Source: CAWBUW01 sp963792075
Lineage (GTDB): Bacteria > Chloroflexota > Anaerolineae > Anaerolineales > UBA4823
Assembly: GCA_963792075.1 (NCBI GenBank)
Contig: CAWBUW010000002.1
Span: forward strand, 62,001-126,000
DNA length: 64,000 bases
Reading direction: 5' to 3'
Each line of letters starts with the position of its first letter. Position 1 is the stretch's first letter. Made by a program: the position numbers and the translations under genes. Below the pieces are notes generated by a model. It was not told where the DNA came from and ran no database searches. It worked only from the letters and a program-made list of their open reading frames with translations. This document shows, piece after piece, positions 42,383-51,147 of the stretch.

Positions 42383-44119
42383 TTACTGATTATGCCAGAG
42401 TTTGAATTCTTTGAGGATGGAACCGCCAATGAATTCACGCACAATTGAATTTCCGGGGATTGCATCAGGCTCAACGGGCAGGAACCATTCCATCAGTGCC
42501 AGTAGCCGCTTGGCTTCAATATACTCAGATGTGCCGAAGGGCACCTGGCGCAGCAGCGGTTCCACCCGGGGTTTGAGCACCGAGACATCATAGGCCAATG
42601 CGGAGTTGAACATCACATCGGCGTTTTCCTGGAATGGAAAAATGTAACGTTTTTCGCCGCGGCGCACGGATTCCCAGCGCTGAATCGTATCGCGGGCTGA
42701 GTAACCACGCTCGCGGGCATCCCGCACAATGCGGCGGAGCAGGCGAGTATCGGTGGTAGAGATGCGGTTGTGCCGGTCCAGGTTAAGCTGGGTGAGGCAG
42801 GAGGTATAAATACGGAAGGTTTGTTCAACCGGAAAATCGGGCAGCAAGTCGGGGTTCAGGCCATGAATGCCCTCCAGGATGATCAACTGTCCAGGCTCAA
42901 GCTGGACCATATCACCAATTTCGCTGCTCCCATTGTGGAAATTGTAGCGGGGTAGCTGCACCTGTTCGCCTGCGATCAGGTGGCGCAAATCACTTACCAG
43001 GCGGGCCGTGTCGAGCGCTCCAAGCGCTTCGAAGTCGAAATCACCGTTTTCATCGCGCGGGGTATTATCACGATCCACAAAATAGTTGTCCAGTTCGAGC
43101 GGGAAGGGCGAGATGCCCTGGGAAAGCAATTGGATTGCCAGGCGCTTGGAGAATGTGGTTTTTCCAGAAGAGGATGGCCCGGCGATGAGGATTGTATGCA
43201 CCGTATCTCTGCGTTCGGTAATCTGGGTAGCAATCTCTGCGACATTCTGCTCGTGAAGGGCTTCGGATACCAGCACGACCTCGCTGGTCTTGCCCTCCTT
43301 GATACGGTCGTTCAGAACCCCAACATTGGAAATACCCAGGCGGTCGAGCCATTCGCCATACTGGCGGAAAGTTATTAACAGCTTTGGATAATCAGGTGTG
43401 ATGAACACTTGGGTAGGGGTGGCGCGGCGAGGAAAGAGTAGCGTGAAACCGCCCTTGGTGAGCGCCAGGCCGAACCATTTAAGATAGCCCGTGGATGGCA
43501 CCATGTAGCCATGCAAGTAATCCTGGTGGTCGCCCAGGCGATAGAGTACCAGGTAATCCTTTTGGCGATGGCTGAGCAGGCGCACTTTGTCATCATACCC
43601 TTTCGCCTGAAAATAGGCGATCGCCACTTCCAGGGGCACCTCGCGACGGATGAAAGGTAGGTCTTCTTCAACCAGGGAGCGCATGTGCTCTTCCAGCCGT
43701 TTCAGCTCGATTTCCGTCATGATAATCGGTTCACTCACCCGGCAGTAATAGCCGCCTGAGGAGACAGAATGATCGATCGTCAGGAATGCATCCGAGAAGA
43801 GTTCTTCGAAAGCAGCCTCCAGCAGGAAGGTGAGGCCTCGCCTGTAAAAGAGCATGCCATCTTCGTCGGCCATCGTAACGGGGCGCACGCGGCTGTCCAT
43901 GCGCACGGGGTAGATCAGCTCGCGCAGCTCGCCATTGATCACCGCACCCACCACGGGCGCTTCTCCCGGTTGGGGGTCTTGGGGGTTATGGAAAAGTTTG
44001 AGAAACTCGCCTACCGGCGCGCCACGCGGGCCACAGATAACCCGTTTATCTGGCAGGTGGATTTCTACAGTAGGGCGAGGGGAGACGAAGGAGAATTCGT
44101 TTTTTATGGAAGCGTTCAT
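42383..44119 (-). CDS. TGS-SAD-uridine kinase-like nucleoside kinase
   Basis: 578 residues. The N-terminal part resembles threonyl-tRNA synthetase: a TGS-like domain (about 15-85) and a SAD-like domain with LTIDHSVSSGGYYCRV. The C-terminal half is a P-loop nucleoside kinase: GPSSSGKTT at 314-322, LELDNYFVDRDNTPRDENGDFDFE, and ILEGIHGLNP as in uridine kinase/phosphoribulokinase. This fusion is a known but functionally unproven family in anaerobes and Chloroflexota; phosphorylation of a nucleoside is expected. It lies 39 bp upstream of the FKBP gene. Confidence 0.88.
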   Translation of the reverse strand: MNASIKNEFSFVSPRPTVEIHLPDKRVICGPRGAPVGEFLKLFHNPQDPQPGEAPVVGAVINGELRELIYPVRMDSRVRPVTMADEDGMLFYRRGLTFLLEAAFEELFSDAFLTIDHSVSSGGYYCRVSEPIIMTEIELKRLEEHMRSLVEEDLPFIRREVPLEVAIAYFQAKGYDDKVRLLSHRQKDYLVLYRLGDHQDYLHGYMVPSTGYLKWFGLALTKGGFTLLFPRRATPTQVFITPDYPKLLITFRQYGEWLDRLGISNVGVLNDRIKEGKTSEVVLVSEALHEQNVAEIATQITERRDTVHTILIAGPSSSGKTTFSKRLAIQLLSQGISPFPLELDNYFVDRDNTPRDENGDFDFEALGALDTARLVSDLRHLIAGEQVQLPRYNFHNGSSEIGDMVQLEPGQLIILEGIHGLNPDLLPDFPVEQTFRIYTSCLTQLNLDRHNRISTTDTRLLRRIVRDARERGYSARDTIQRWESVRRGEKRYIFPFQENADVMFNSALAYDVSVLKPRVEPLLRQVPFGTSEYIEAKRLLALMEWFLPVEPDAIPGNSIVREFIGGSILKEFKLWHNQ

Positions 44120-44321
44120 TCCGTTCTCGAAGGTATGAGATATACAAACCAGGGAGTATTATACCCCACCCCCACAGAATGAAATTTTTGCAGGGTCCAC
44201 CACATAAAATTCTTTTCTTCCCTTCGCGGCTTCGCGTCCTTGCGCCTTTGCGTCAAGACTCCACCCCCTCCAACAGCCTCAATTCTCCGCGCAACCAACT
44301 CATTTTTAACTCGAAGCCGTG

Positions 44322-44359
44322 AAGGTGCGAAGGAAGATTCTTTTCTTCCTTCGCACCTT
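44322..44359. repeat. Hairpin within a repeated CTTCGCG-type intergenic sequence
   Basis: Perfect 16-bp arms (44322-44337 / 44344-44359) around TTCTTT. The surrounding 44120-44387 gap contains related CCTTCGCGGCTTCGCG stretches in both orientations. It lies between trpB2 and the kinase gene, both on the minus strand, and may end the trpB2 transcript. Confidence 0.5.
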
Positions 44360-44387
44360 GGCGTCAATTGTGTCCCTACACCTCCCT

Positions 44388-45767
44388 TTAATGAACCGGC
44401 TGCAGGTTTACCTTTGGTAGATCTTTCATTGCTTCAGCGACTGCTTCAGCAGAGTATGCATAATCTTCTAGTTCGCCATGCTTGTATTTCTCGTAAGCGG
44501 TCATATCGAAATGGCCGTGTCCGGAGAGGTTGAACAAAATAACGCGTTTTTCGTTCTTGGCTTTGGCGTCTAAGGCCTCATTGATCGCCGCGCGGATCGC
44601 ATGGGCTGATTCGGGCGCGGGGAGGATGCCCTCTGCCTGGGTGAACTTAACCGCAGCTTCGAAGGTAGCCAGTTGGCTCACTGCAGTGGCTTCGAGCAAG
44701 CCGGCATCATACAGGGCGCAGATGGACGGGCCCATGCCGTGGTAACGCAGCCCGCCGGCGTGGATGCTTGGCGGTATGAAGGTGTGACCAAGGGTGTGCA
44801 TCTTGACCACGGGAGCCATTTTGGCCGTGTCGCCATAGTCGAATGTGTATACGCCTTTAGTCAGCGAAGGTGTGGCGGTCGGCTCGACCGCCAGCAGGCG
44901 AGTGCGTTGGCCGTCCTTGAGGTTCTGGCGCAAGAAGGGGAAAGCAAGACCGGCAAAATTGGATCCACCGCCTACACAGCCGATTACGACATCCGGATAT
45001 TCACCCGCCAGGTCCATTTGTTTGAGCGCTTCCTCACCGATAACGGTCTGGTGCAGGAAAACGTGGTTGAGTACAGAGCCCAGGCTGTATTTCTTAACGC
45101 CGCCAGAAGTGGCGGCGACTTCGACTGCTTCGGAGATCGCAATCCCCAAAGAGCCCGGGTTATCCGGGTTCGCGGCCAGCAGCGAGCGACCATATTGGGT
45201 GCGGTCCGTAGGGCTGGCGTAAACGCTCGCGCCATAAGTCTCCATAAAGATGCGCCGGTAGGGTTTTTGATTATAAGAGACCTTGACCATGTAGACTTCC
45301 AGGCTGAGGCCGAAGAAGTTGCAGGCCATCGCTAGCGCCGTACCCCATTGCCCGGCGCCTGTTTCGGTAGTGAGGGCTTTGGTCCCGGCGGCTTTGTTAT
45401 AGAACGCCTGGGGGATGGCTGTGTTCGGTTTATGCGAGCCTACAGGAGATACGCTTTCGTTCTTGTAGTAAATATGCGCCGGAGTGCCCAGCATCTTCTC
45501 CAGGCGTACAGCGCGTACCAGCGGCGTGGGACGGTACAGCTTGTAGATCTCGCGCACTTCCTCCGGGATGGGGATAAAGCGTTCGGTGGATACCTCCTGC
45601 ATAATGATCTCCATAGGGAAGAGCACGGACAGGAAATCTGGCGTCACCGGCTCGAGGGTGACCGGGTGCAGCACTGGCGCCGGCGCCACCGGGCTGTCGG
45701 CGTTGATGTTGTACCAGTTCTTCGGCAAATCGTTCTGGGAAAGGTTGAAGCGAGTTTGGTCAGACAT
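44388..45767 (-). CDS. trpB: Tryptophan synthase beta chain, TrpB2 type
   Basis: 459 residues from ATG 45767, which has AGGAGG upstream; the longer frame to 45800 is rejected because its start lies inside the leader terminator hairpin. Schiff-base Lys113 is in GSHKPNTA, the catalytic Glu in TETGAGQWG and the phosphate loop in GGGSNF. Length and the long N-terminus mark the TrpB2 (TrpB-like) branch, which condenses indole and serine to tryptophan, often without TrpA. No trpA or other trp gene is in the window, fitting a role in indole salvage. Expression is controlled by a tryptophan T-box directly upstream. Confidence 0.93.
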   Translation of the reverse strand: MSDQTRFNLSQNDLPKNWYNINADSPVAPAPVLHPVTLEPVTPDFLSVLFPMEIIMQEVSTERFIPIPEEVREIYKLYRPTPLVRAVRLEKMLGTPAHIYYKNESVSPVGSHKPNTAIPQAFYNKAAGTKALTTETGAGQWGTALAMACNFFGLSLEVYMVKVSYNQKPYRRIFMETYGASVYASPTDRTQYGRSLLAANPDNPGSLGIAISEAVEVAATSGGVKKYSLGSVLNHVFLHQTVIGEEALKQMDLAGEYPDVVIGCVGGGSNFAGLAFPFLRQNLKDGQRTRLLAVEPTATPSLTKGVYTFDYGDTAKMAPVVKMHTLGHTFIPPSIHAGGLRYHGMGPSICALYDAGLLEATAVSQLATFEAAVKFTQAEGILPAPESAHAIRAAINEALDAKAKNEKRVILFNLSGHGHFDMTAYEKYKHGELEDYAYSAEAVAEAMKDLPKVNLQPVH

Positions 45768-45797
45768 GGTGAGATTCCTCCTGGAATTAAATAAAAT

Positions 45798-46126
45798 CAT
45801 CCGTCCCGAAGCTCGGGACGGATGTTAATCAACCGTGGTGCCACCCGAGTTAGGTGGCTTAATAAAAAAACTCCCTGATGAAGCACCAGGGAGCAGAAGC
45901 CAGCCTCACTCATTCAATCAGCTAGCCGGAGGACCGTGGTCGATTGCGGCTAAGTGACTCTGCCTGGTAACGGTGGCAGCTTCCGTCAAGGGCTACTGGT
46001 TGCCGTTCGTCCTTGCAACTCGGAGGGCCATTCAACGCTGTCGTATGGGCAGGATTTTCACCAACCGCCTGCTCTCTGTGCCGCCGTGCAGCGCTTACTC
46101 GTCCTCGTCAAGGTCTTTTGGATATT
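45798..46126 (-). promoter_or_regulatory. T-box riboswitch, tryptophan specifier, upstream of trpB
   Basis: Read on the minus strand, the leader has GACGAGTA (Stem I base), an AGAGAG bulge region, the GGTGAAAATCC distal-loop motif and the specifier loop GAATGGCCC, whose TGG (46030-46028) is the Trp codon. The T-box GGGTGGCACCACGG is at about 45847-45834, followed by a terminator (45824-45798, stem CATCCGTCCCGA with a small loop, then ATTTTATTT). Uncharged tRNA-Trp would stabilise the antiterminator and switch on trpB. A further hairpin (45869-45894, CTCCCTG...CAGGGAG) with a T-run lies before the T-box. Confidence 0.92.
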
Positions 46127-46132
46127 GGCCCG

Positions 46133-46160
46133 ATTATACGCCAGGCGGCTGAATTGTCAA
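46133..46160 (-). promoter_or_regulatory. Near-consensus promoter of the trpB T-box transcript
   Basis: Minus strand: perfect TTGACA (46160-46155) and perfect TATAAT (46138-46133) with a 16-bp spacer, in the gap after the prfA stop. It gives trpB its own transcript starting near 46126. Confidence 0.85.
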
Positions 46161-46171
46161 GGAAATAACAG

Positions 46172-47251
46172 TCACTCTTCGTCTGCCTCGCTGACAGCAG
46201 ACAGGCGCTCGGCTTCATCCCGGGTCGAGAGCTCATCGATGAATTCATCCAGCAGGTAGCCTTGCATGAAGCCAGCCAGGTTGTAGGTGGAGACGTTGAC
46301 ACGGTGATCGGTGACGCGCGACTGGGGGTAGTTATAGGTGCGGATTTTTTCCGAGCGCTCGCCGCTGCCCACCTGAGAACGGCGGGATTGATCTTGTTCA
46401 GCGTCGCGCTTTTCTTCTTCGATCTCATACAGGCGGGCGCGCAAGATGCCCATCGCACGTAAGCGGTTCTGTAGCTGCGAACGCTCATCTTGACAGGCTA
46501 CGACGATGCCGCTGGGCAGGTGGGTAATGCGCACTGCCGTGGAGTTCTTTTGCACGTTTTGCCCGCCCGCCCCGGAGGAACGGTATACATCCACGCGGAT
46601 GTCGGATTCGGGGATATTCACTTCGACCTCATCCACTTCGGCCAACACGGCTACCGTGGCGGTGGATGTGTGGATGCGCCCAGAAGATTCGGTGACCGGG
46701 ACACGCTGCACACGGTGCACGCCGGATTCGTATTTCAGGCGAGAGTAGGCGCCTTTGCCTTTGACCATGAAGATGACTTCCTTGTAGCCACCGATGCCGA
46801 TGTCGCTTTCGGAGAGCAGCTCGACATCCCAGCGGCGTGCTTCAGCATAGCGTGAGTACATGCGGAACAGGTCAGCCGCAAACAGAGCGGCTTCATCCCC
46901 GCCGGTGCCGGCGCGGATTTCCATGATGACGTTGCGCGCGTCACGTTTATCCTTCGGTACGAGCAAGGCCTTGAGATCAGCTTCGAGCGCCACGAGCTGC
47001 GGCTCAAGGTCAGCAATTTCTGCTTCGGCCAGTTGGCGCATCTCTTCATCTTCTTCGCTGGCGCGCATCTGCCGCGCCTCTTCCAGGCGGCCATAAGTCT
47101 GGTGGTAAGCGCTTGCCTTCGCGGCCAATTCTTCCAGGTCGGTGCGTTCTTTATTGATCTCGGCGGCGCGTTGGTAATCTTCCCCTATGGTCATCAACTG
47201 CTGGGTAAGGTCATGATAACGTTGTTCAATTGCAATTACTTTGTCTAACAT
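46172..47251 (-). CDS. prfA: Peptide chain release factor 1
   Basis: 359 residues, the standard RF1 length. The peptidyl-tRNA hydrolysis motif GGQ is at 229-231 (SSGAGGQNVQKNS) and the stop-codon-reading PxT motif is PVT at 185-187, which marks RF1 (UAA/UAG) and not RF2. EIRAGTGGDEAALFA and the helical N-domain agree. It is cytosolic and acts on the ribosome. No prmC methylase gene follows; trpB with its own promoter lies downstream. Confidence 0.95.
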   Translation of the reverse strand: MLDKVIAIEQRYHDLTQQLMTIGEDYQRAAEINKERTDLEELAAKASAYHQTYGRLEEARQMRASEEDEEMRQLAEAEIADLEPQLVALEADLKALLVPKDKRDARNVIMEIRAGTGGDEAALFAADLFRMYSRYAEARRWDVELLSESDIGIGGYKEVIFMVKGKGAYSRLKYESGVHRVQRVPVTESSGRIHTSTATVAVLAEVDEVEVNIPESDIRVDVYRSSGAGGQNVQKNSTAVRITHLPSGIVVACQDERSQLQNRLRAMGILRARLYEIEEEKRDAEQDQSRRSQVGSGERSEKIRTYNYPQSRVTDHRVNVSTYNLAGFMQGYLLDEFIDELSTRDEAERLSAVSEADEE

Positions 47252-47299
47252 AATCTCTGGTTCACTCTGGGTATGTCTAAAATAATTTTTTGACGGAAT

Positions 47300-47308
47300 A
47301 TTATACCA
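47300..47308 (-). promoter_or_regulatory. Candidate extended -10 promoter of prfA
   Basis: Minus strand TGGTATAAT (TG-N-TATAAT), about 50 bases before the prfA start; a clear -35 is not seen at optimal distance. Confidence 0.4.
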
Positions 47309-47333
47309 CTGGCAAGGCTATCAAAACTGGGGT

Positions 47334-47376
47334 TTGGGGGCATTGGATGGAGCAAAGCTCCATCCAATGCCCCCAA
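47334..47376. repeat. Perfect 20-bp-arm palindrome in a divergent promoter region
   Basis: Arms 47334-47353 and 47357-47376 with an AAA loop, preceded by CTGGGGTTTGGGG like family B stem bases. It lies between the divergently transcribed prfA and VIT/vWA genes, so it cannot simply be a terminator for either. Confidence 0.6.
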
Positions 47377-47490
47377 TTTTCCTTTCTGAAGGAAGCCTGA
47401 TGACTGGGGAACTTTCTCCTGATTCGACACGTCTTGGGTGCAATGGATGTATTTCTTAAGGCAGTTGATTTTTGAGCGTGGAGGTACCTG

Positions 47491-49929
47491 ATGAAAGCTC
47501 GCCTGGCCTTGTTCTTTGTCATTCTGATCAGCCTGATACTCCCTGGCATGGCGCGGGCGGATGGGATCATTATCCCAGAACCTCCGATCTGCCAGCCCGG
47601 CCCCTGCCCACCCCCACCGCTGCCGATGCAGCAGTTAGCGATCCGTTACCATCGTGTAACGATCAAGATCGATAACCAGGTGGCGGTGACGCATGTGGAC
47701 CAGGTTTTTTATAACCCCAACGATTGGACCGTGGAAGGAACTTATGTGTTCCCAATTCCGGTAGATGCCGCGGTGACGAATTTTACATTATGGATTGACG
47801 GCCAACCGGTGCAGGGCCAGGTATTGGACGCGGAGCAGGCGCGGGCGACTTACGAAGAGATTGTGCGTACGATGCGCGATCCGGCACTGCTGGAATATGC
47901 CGGGCGAGGCGCCGTGCAGGCGCGCATTTTCCCCATCCCACCGCAAGGTGAACGGCGCATCGAGCTGGAATATACCCAGGCGCTGCCCGCGGAAGATGGG
48001 CTGGTGAAGTACGTATATCCCCTAAACACAGAAAAGTTCTCGGCGCTGCCGCTGGAGTCCGTCTCGGTGAGCCTGGATATCCGCTCGGATCAGCCGATCC
48101 GAGCTGTGTATTCGGGCTCGCATGAAGTGGAAGTCTCCCGTCAGGATGAACACCATGTGATTGTGGGCTACGAGGCGAACAACGTGCGTCCGGACACGGA
48201 TTTCTCGCTCTTTTATTCGTTGGGCGAGAGCCAGGCGTTTCACCTGCTGACTTACCGTGATCCGCTGGACCCACAGGACCCAGATGGCTTTTTCCTGGTA
48301 CTGTTGGCGCCACAGCCGGATGTGAGCCGGCAAAAACAGGCCAAGGATTTGATCCTGGTGCTCGATCGTTCGGGAAGCATGGAAGGTGAGAAATTCCGCC
48401 AGGCGCAGGAGGCTTTACGCTACATCTTAAGTCACCTGAACGCGGAGGACCGCTTCAATTTGATTTCTTTCAGCACCGGGCTGGATGCATACGCCTCTGG
48501 CCTGCGCCCGGCCTCTGAAGCTGCCGCGGCGATCAACTGGGTAGATCGGTTGAGCGCACAGGGCAGCACGGATATCAACCGGGCGCTGCTGGAAGCCGCG
48601 GCGATCACAGATCCGGGCCGCACTACGTATTTGATCTTCTTGACCGATGGTTTGCCCACCGAGGGCGTGACCGAGAGCGGGCACATCCTGAGCAACTTTG
48701 CAGAAGCTGCGCCGCATAACCTGCGCCTGTTTGCTTTTGGTGTGGGCTATGACGTAGACACTTTCTTGCTTGATTCGCTCTCGCAGGAACACCAGGGGCT
48801 CAGCACCTACGTCGCGCCAGGAGAGCGCCTGGATGAGACTCTTTCGGCCTTTTATGCTCGGATCAGCACGCCGGTGCTGACCGATCTGGCTTTAGATTTC
48901 GGCCCGCTGGCGGTCTATGATCTTTATCCACAGCCGCTGCCGGATTTGTTTGCCGGGTCACAGATCCTGGCGGTGGGCCGTTACCGGCAGGGTGGGGTAG
49001 CCGACGTGGTATTGAGCGGTGAGGTCAACGGCAGCGTGCAGACTTTCCGCTTCCCGGAGCAGGTCTTTACCCTGGATAGCCGCGGCGAGACAGGCCCCTT
49101 AGCCTCGCTGCCTCGCCTGTGGGCGACGCGCAAGATTGGCTATTTGTTGAATAAGATCCGCCTGGAAGGGCCTGATGAAGAGACCATTGATCAGATCGTC
49201 AAGTTGAGCATTCGCTATGGGATCGTGACACCTTATACCTCCTACTTGGTGACGGAAGATATGCCGCTGGGCGCAGCAGCGCAAGAACAGATCTCGGGCG
49301 AGGAATTCAAATCGCTGCAATCTCTGCCAGCCGCACCCTCCTTCGGGCAGGATGCTGTACAGAGGGCCGCCGAGCAAGGTGCCATGTCGCGCGCTGAGAA
49401 TGCAGCCGCGCCGTCCGCCGATATCGCCGATAGGGTGCGGATTGTCGGTGCGCGCACGTTTGTGCTTTCCAATGGTGCGTGGGTGGATACAGCTTTTGAT
49501 CCGGACAGCATGACCGCACAGCTTGTACCTTTCCTGTCCGATGCATACTTCAAATTTTCGCAATCCCGTCCTGACCTGGGCGCCGCGCTGGCTCTGGGTG
49601 AACGGGTCATTGTGGTGGTGGATGGGACTGCATATGAGGTGGTCAGCGCGGAGCAGAGCGCCGAGCCGTTGAATCTGCCCACTCCGCTGGCAGGCCAACT
49701 TACACCAGCAGCGCTGCCCACGCTGACCCCGCCCACGCCACTTGCCCAACAGCCGGCGCTTGAGCCGACTGCCATCGGCGTTGAGCCCAGGGCGACCGCG
49801 ATCTCACCAACAACCACGCCCATTCCGCCTGAGCCCACTCCAGCGCCAGGTCAAGGGCTGGGCTGCCTGGGCGGCCTGCTGCCCTTGGCGCTGTGGGTCG
49901 GCCTGTGGGTCATCAGCCGCCGTAGATAA
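47491..49929 (+). CDS. VIT- and vWA-domain exported membrane protein
   Basis: 812 residues. A signal peptide (about 1-24) is followed by a VIT domain (about 45-170; VFYNPNDWTVEGTYVFPIP, YEEIVRTMRDPALLEY) and a vWA domain (about 285-460) with the MIDAS motif DRSGSM and later FLTDGLPTEG. The C-terminus has a Thr/Pro-rich spacer and a single helix (LPLALWVGLWVISRR), so the bulk is outside and anchored by its tail. This is the inter-alpha-trypsin-inhibitor-heavy-chain-like architecture common in bacteria; metal-dependent binding of proteins is expected. Ligand unknown. Transcribed alone. Confidence 0.88.
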   Translation: MKARLALFFVILISLILPGMARADGIIIPEPPICQPGPCPPPPLPMQQLAIRYHRVTIKIDNQVAVTHVDQVFYNPNDWTVEGTYVFPIPVDAAVTNFTLWIDGQPVQGQVLDAEQARATYEEIVRTMRDPALLEYAGRGAVQARIFPIPPQGERRIELEYTQALPAEDGLVKYVYPLNTEKFSALPLESVSVSLDIRSDQPIRAVYSGSHEVEVSRQDEHHVIVGYEANNVRPDTDFSLFYSLGESQAFHLLTYRDPLDPQDPDGFFLVLLAPQPDVSRQKQAKDLILVLDRSGSMEGEKFRQAQEALRYILSHLNAEDRFNLISFSTGLDAYASGLRPASEAAAAINWVDRLSAQGSTDINRALLEAAAITDPGRTTYLIFLTDGLPTEGVTESGHILSNFAEAAPHNLRLFAFGVGYDVDTFLLDSLSQEHQGLSTYVAPGERLDETLSAFYARISTPVLTDLALDFGPLAVYDLYPQPLPDLFAGSQILAVGRYRQGGVADVVLSGEVNGSVQTFRFPEQVFTLDSRGETGPLASLPRLWATRKIGYLLNKIRLEGPDEETIDQIVKLSIRYGIVTPYTSYLVTEDMPLGAAAQEQISGEEFKSLQSLPAAPSFGQDAVQRAAEQGAMSRAENAAAPSADIADRVRIVGARTFVLSNGAWVDTAFDPDSMTAQLVPFLSDAYFKFSQSRPDLGAALALGERVIVVVDGTAYEVVSAEQSAEPLNLPTPLAGQLTPAALPTLTPPTPLAQQPALEPTAIGVEPRATAISPTTTPIPPEPTPAPGQGLGCLGGLLPLALWVGLWVISRRR

Positions 49930-49998
49930 ATTTTTCATTTGTGCTACAATTTGCCCAAGTTGGAGATTTCCAACCATCCCATCTCAAAGGGTGAATTG

Positions 49999-50871
49999 AT
50001 GCACCATCGAGCGATCGGCATTCTGAGCGGTTTGGGGGCGGCAGCGATTTGGGGCGGCATGTACGTGGTCAGCAAGGTGGTGCTGGACGTCATCCCGCCA
50101 TTTTCGCTCGTGACGCTGCGTTTGGTGTTGGGCATTGCGGTATTGTGGGTGATCATTGCCCTCCAGGGGGGGATAGGATTTACGCGCCAGCAGTGGTTGC
50201 AAGCCGTGGCGGTGGGCCTGGTGGGGTATGGCATTTCGTTGAGCTTTCAGTTCGTGGGCACACGCTTGTCCACGGCTTCGAACGGCGCCCTGGTTACCTC
50301 GGCGACCCCGGCATTTGTGCTGCTGTTCGCAGCCTGGCTGCTTGGGGAACGCATCACGCTCCCGCGGCTGCTGGCCCTGGCGCTGTCTACGCTGGGAGTG
50401 GTAGCGGTGATTGACCCAAGTACGGCGCGGTTGTCGCCAGATTTGTTTTGGGGCAACCTTTCGCTGGTGGCAGCCGCGTTGACCTGGGCGCTGTATTCGG
50501 TGCTGGTGCGTAAGGTGACGCGCGATATGGCGGTGCTGCCGGCCACCATGGTGTTCTTTTGGGGCGGTCTGATCGTTACCCTCCCCGCCGCGGGGATTGA
50601 ATTACAGGCCATCCCGTTGGGGGAGATTACCTGGGGCGTGGTGGCAGGTGTGCTGTATTTGGGTGTGGTTTCCACTGCGCTGGCGATGTATCTTTGGAAC
50701 CGGGCATTTGCTGAGCTGGAAGCCGGCGTGGCGTCGCTCACCTTTTTTGCGCAACCGGTCGTGGGTGCGGCGTTGGGGGCTTTGTTCTTGAAAGAGCACC
50801 TTTCGCTGCTGTTCCTGGTAGGCGGCGTCCTTATCGGCCTGGGTCTCTGGCTGGCGGCCAAGAATGCCTGA
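49999..50871 (+). CDS. EamA/DMT-superfamily transporter
   Basis: 290 residues from ATG 49999 (AAAGGGTGA upstream; the frame extends to 49939 without a better start). Ten hydrophobic helices form two EamA repeats, each starting with an AAxWG-type helix: ILSGLGAAAIWGGMYVVSK and LSLVAAALTWALYSVLVRK. These drug/metabolite transporters export amino acids or metabolites. Substrate unknown. TACAAT near 49945 may be its -10. Confidence 0.88.
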   Translation: MHHRAIGILSGLGAAAIWGGMYVVSKVVLDVIPPFSLVTLRLVLGIAVLWVIIALQGGIGFTRQQWLQAVAVGLVGYGISLSFQFVGTRLSTASNGALVTSATPAFVLLFAAWLLGERITLPRLLALALSTLGVVAVIDPSTARLSPDLFWGNLSLVAAALTWALYSVLVRKVTRDMAVLPATMVFFWGGLIVTLPAAGIELQAIPLGEITWGVVAGVLYLGVVSTALAMYLWNRAFAELEAGVASLTFFAQPVVGAALGALFLKEHLSLLFLVGGVLIGLGLWLAAKNA

Positions 50872-50914
50872 CCCATGAATTTTTGATTTCCCAAAATAAT
50901 TATAAAAAAGGCAC

Positions 50915-51061
50915 TTGACCATATCAATCAAGGTATAATACAATTCAAGTGCAGGGCTTGCGCTAAATCCCGCGAAAGCCGCAAGTACTTGATTCCTGAA
51001 CGATATGTTATTAAAGGAAAGGTTTCCCAGTATCTGAAAGGAGAAAAACATGCCCTTCTAG
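50915..51061 (+). promoter_or_regulatory. livJ leader: promoter, structured RNA and three-codon mini-ORF
   Basis: TTGACC (50915-50920) with TACAAT (50939-50944, spacer 18) is the likely promoter; TATAAT at 50934 is too close for this -35. The leader can fold with stems TCAAGT/ACTTGA (50945-50950/50987-50992) and CTTGCG/CGCAAG (50957-50962/50980-50985). At 51050 an ATG with excellent AAAGGAG opens only M-P-F-stop. I do not recognise a known riboswitch class. Confidence 0.4.
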
Positions 51062-51147
51062 ACCGGGTCGGCGCCCCCAACATTTTGCCGCGACTTCGCG
51101 GTCATTCCCTTTCTGTAAATAACCAATTGTATCGGAGGAAGAAACGA

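Noticed and set aside
45768..45800. Eleven-residue N-terminal extension of TrpB starting at 45800
   Set aside because: That start lies within the T-box terminator hairpin; the ATG at 45767 has AGGAGG.
50989..51147. 53-residue upstream extension of LivJ
   Set aside because: It would displace the lipoprotein signal peptide; the ATG at 51148 has GGAGGAA and gives a normal lipobox protein.
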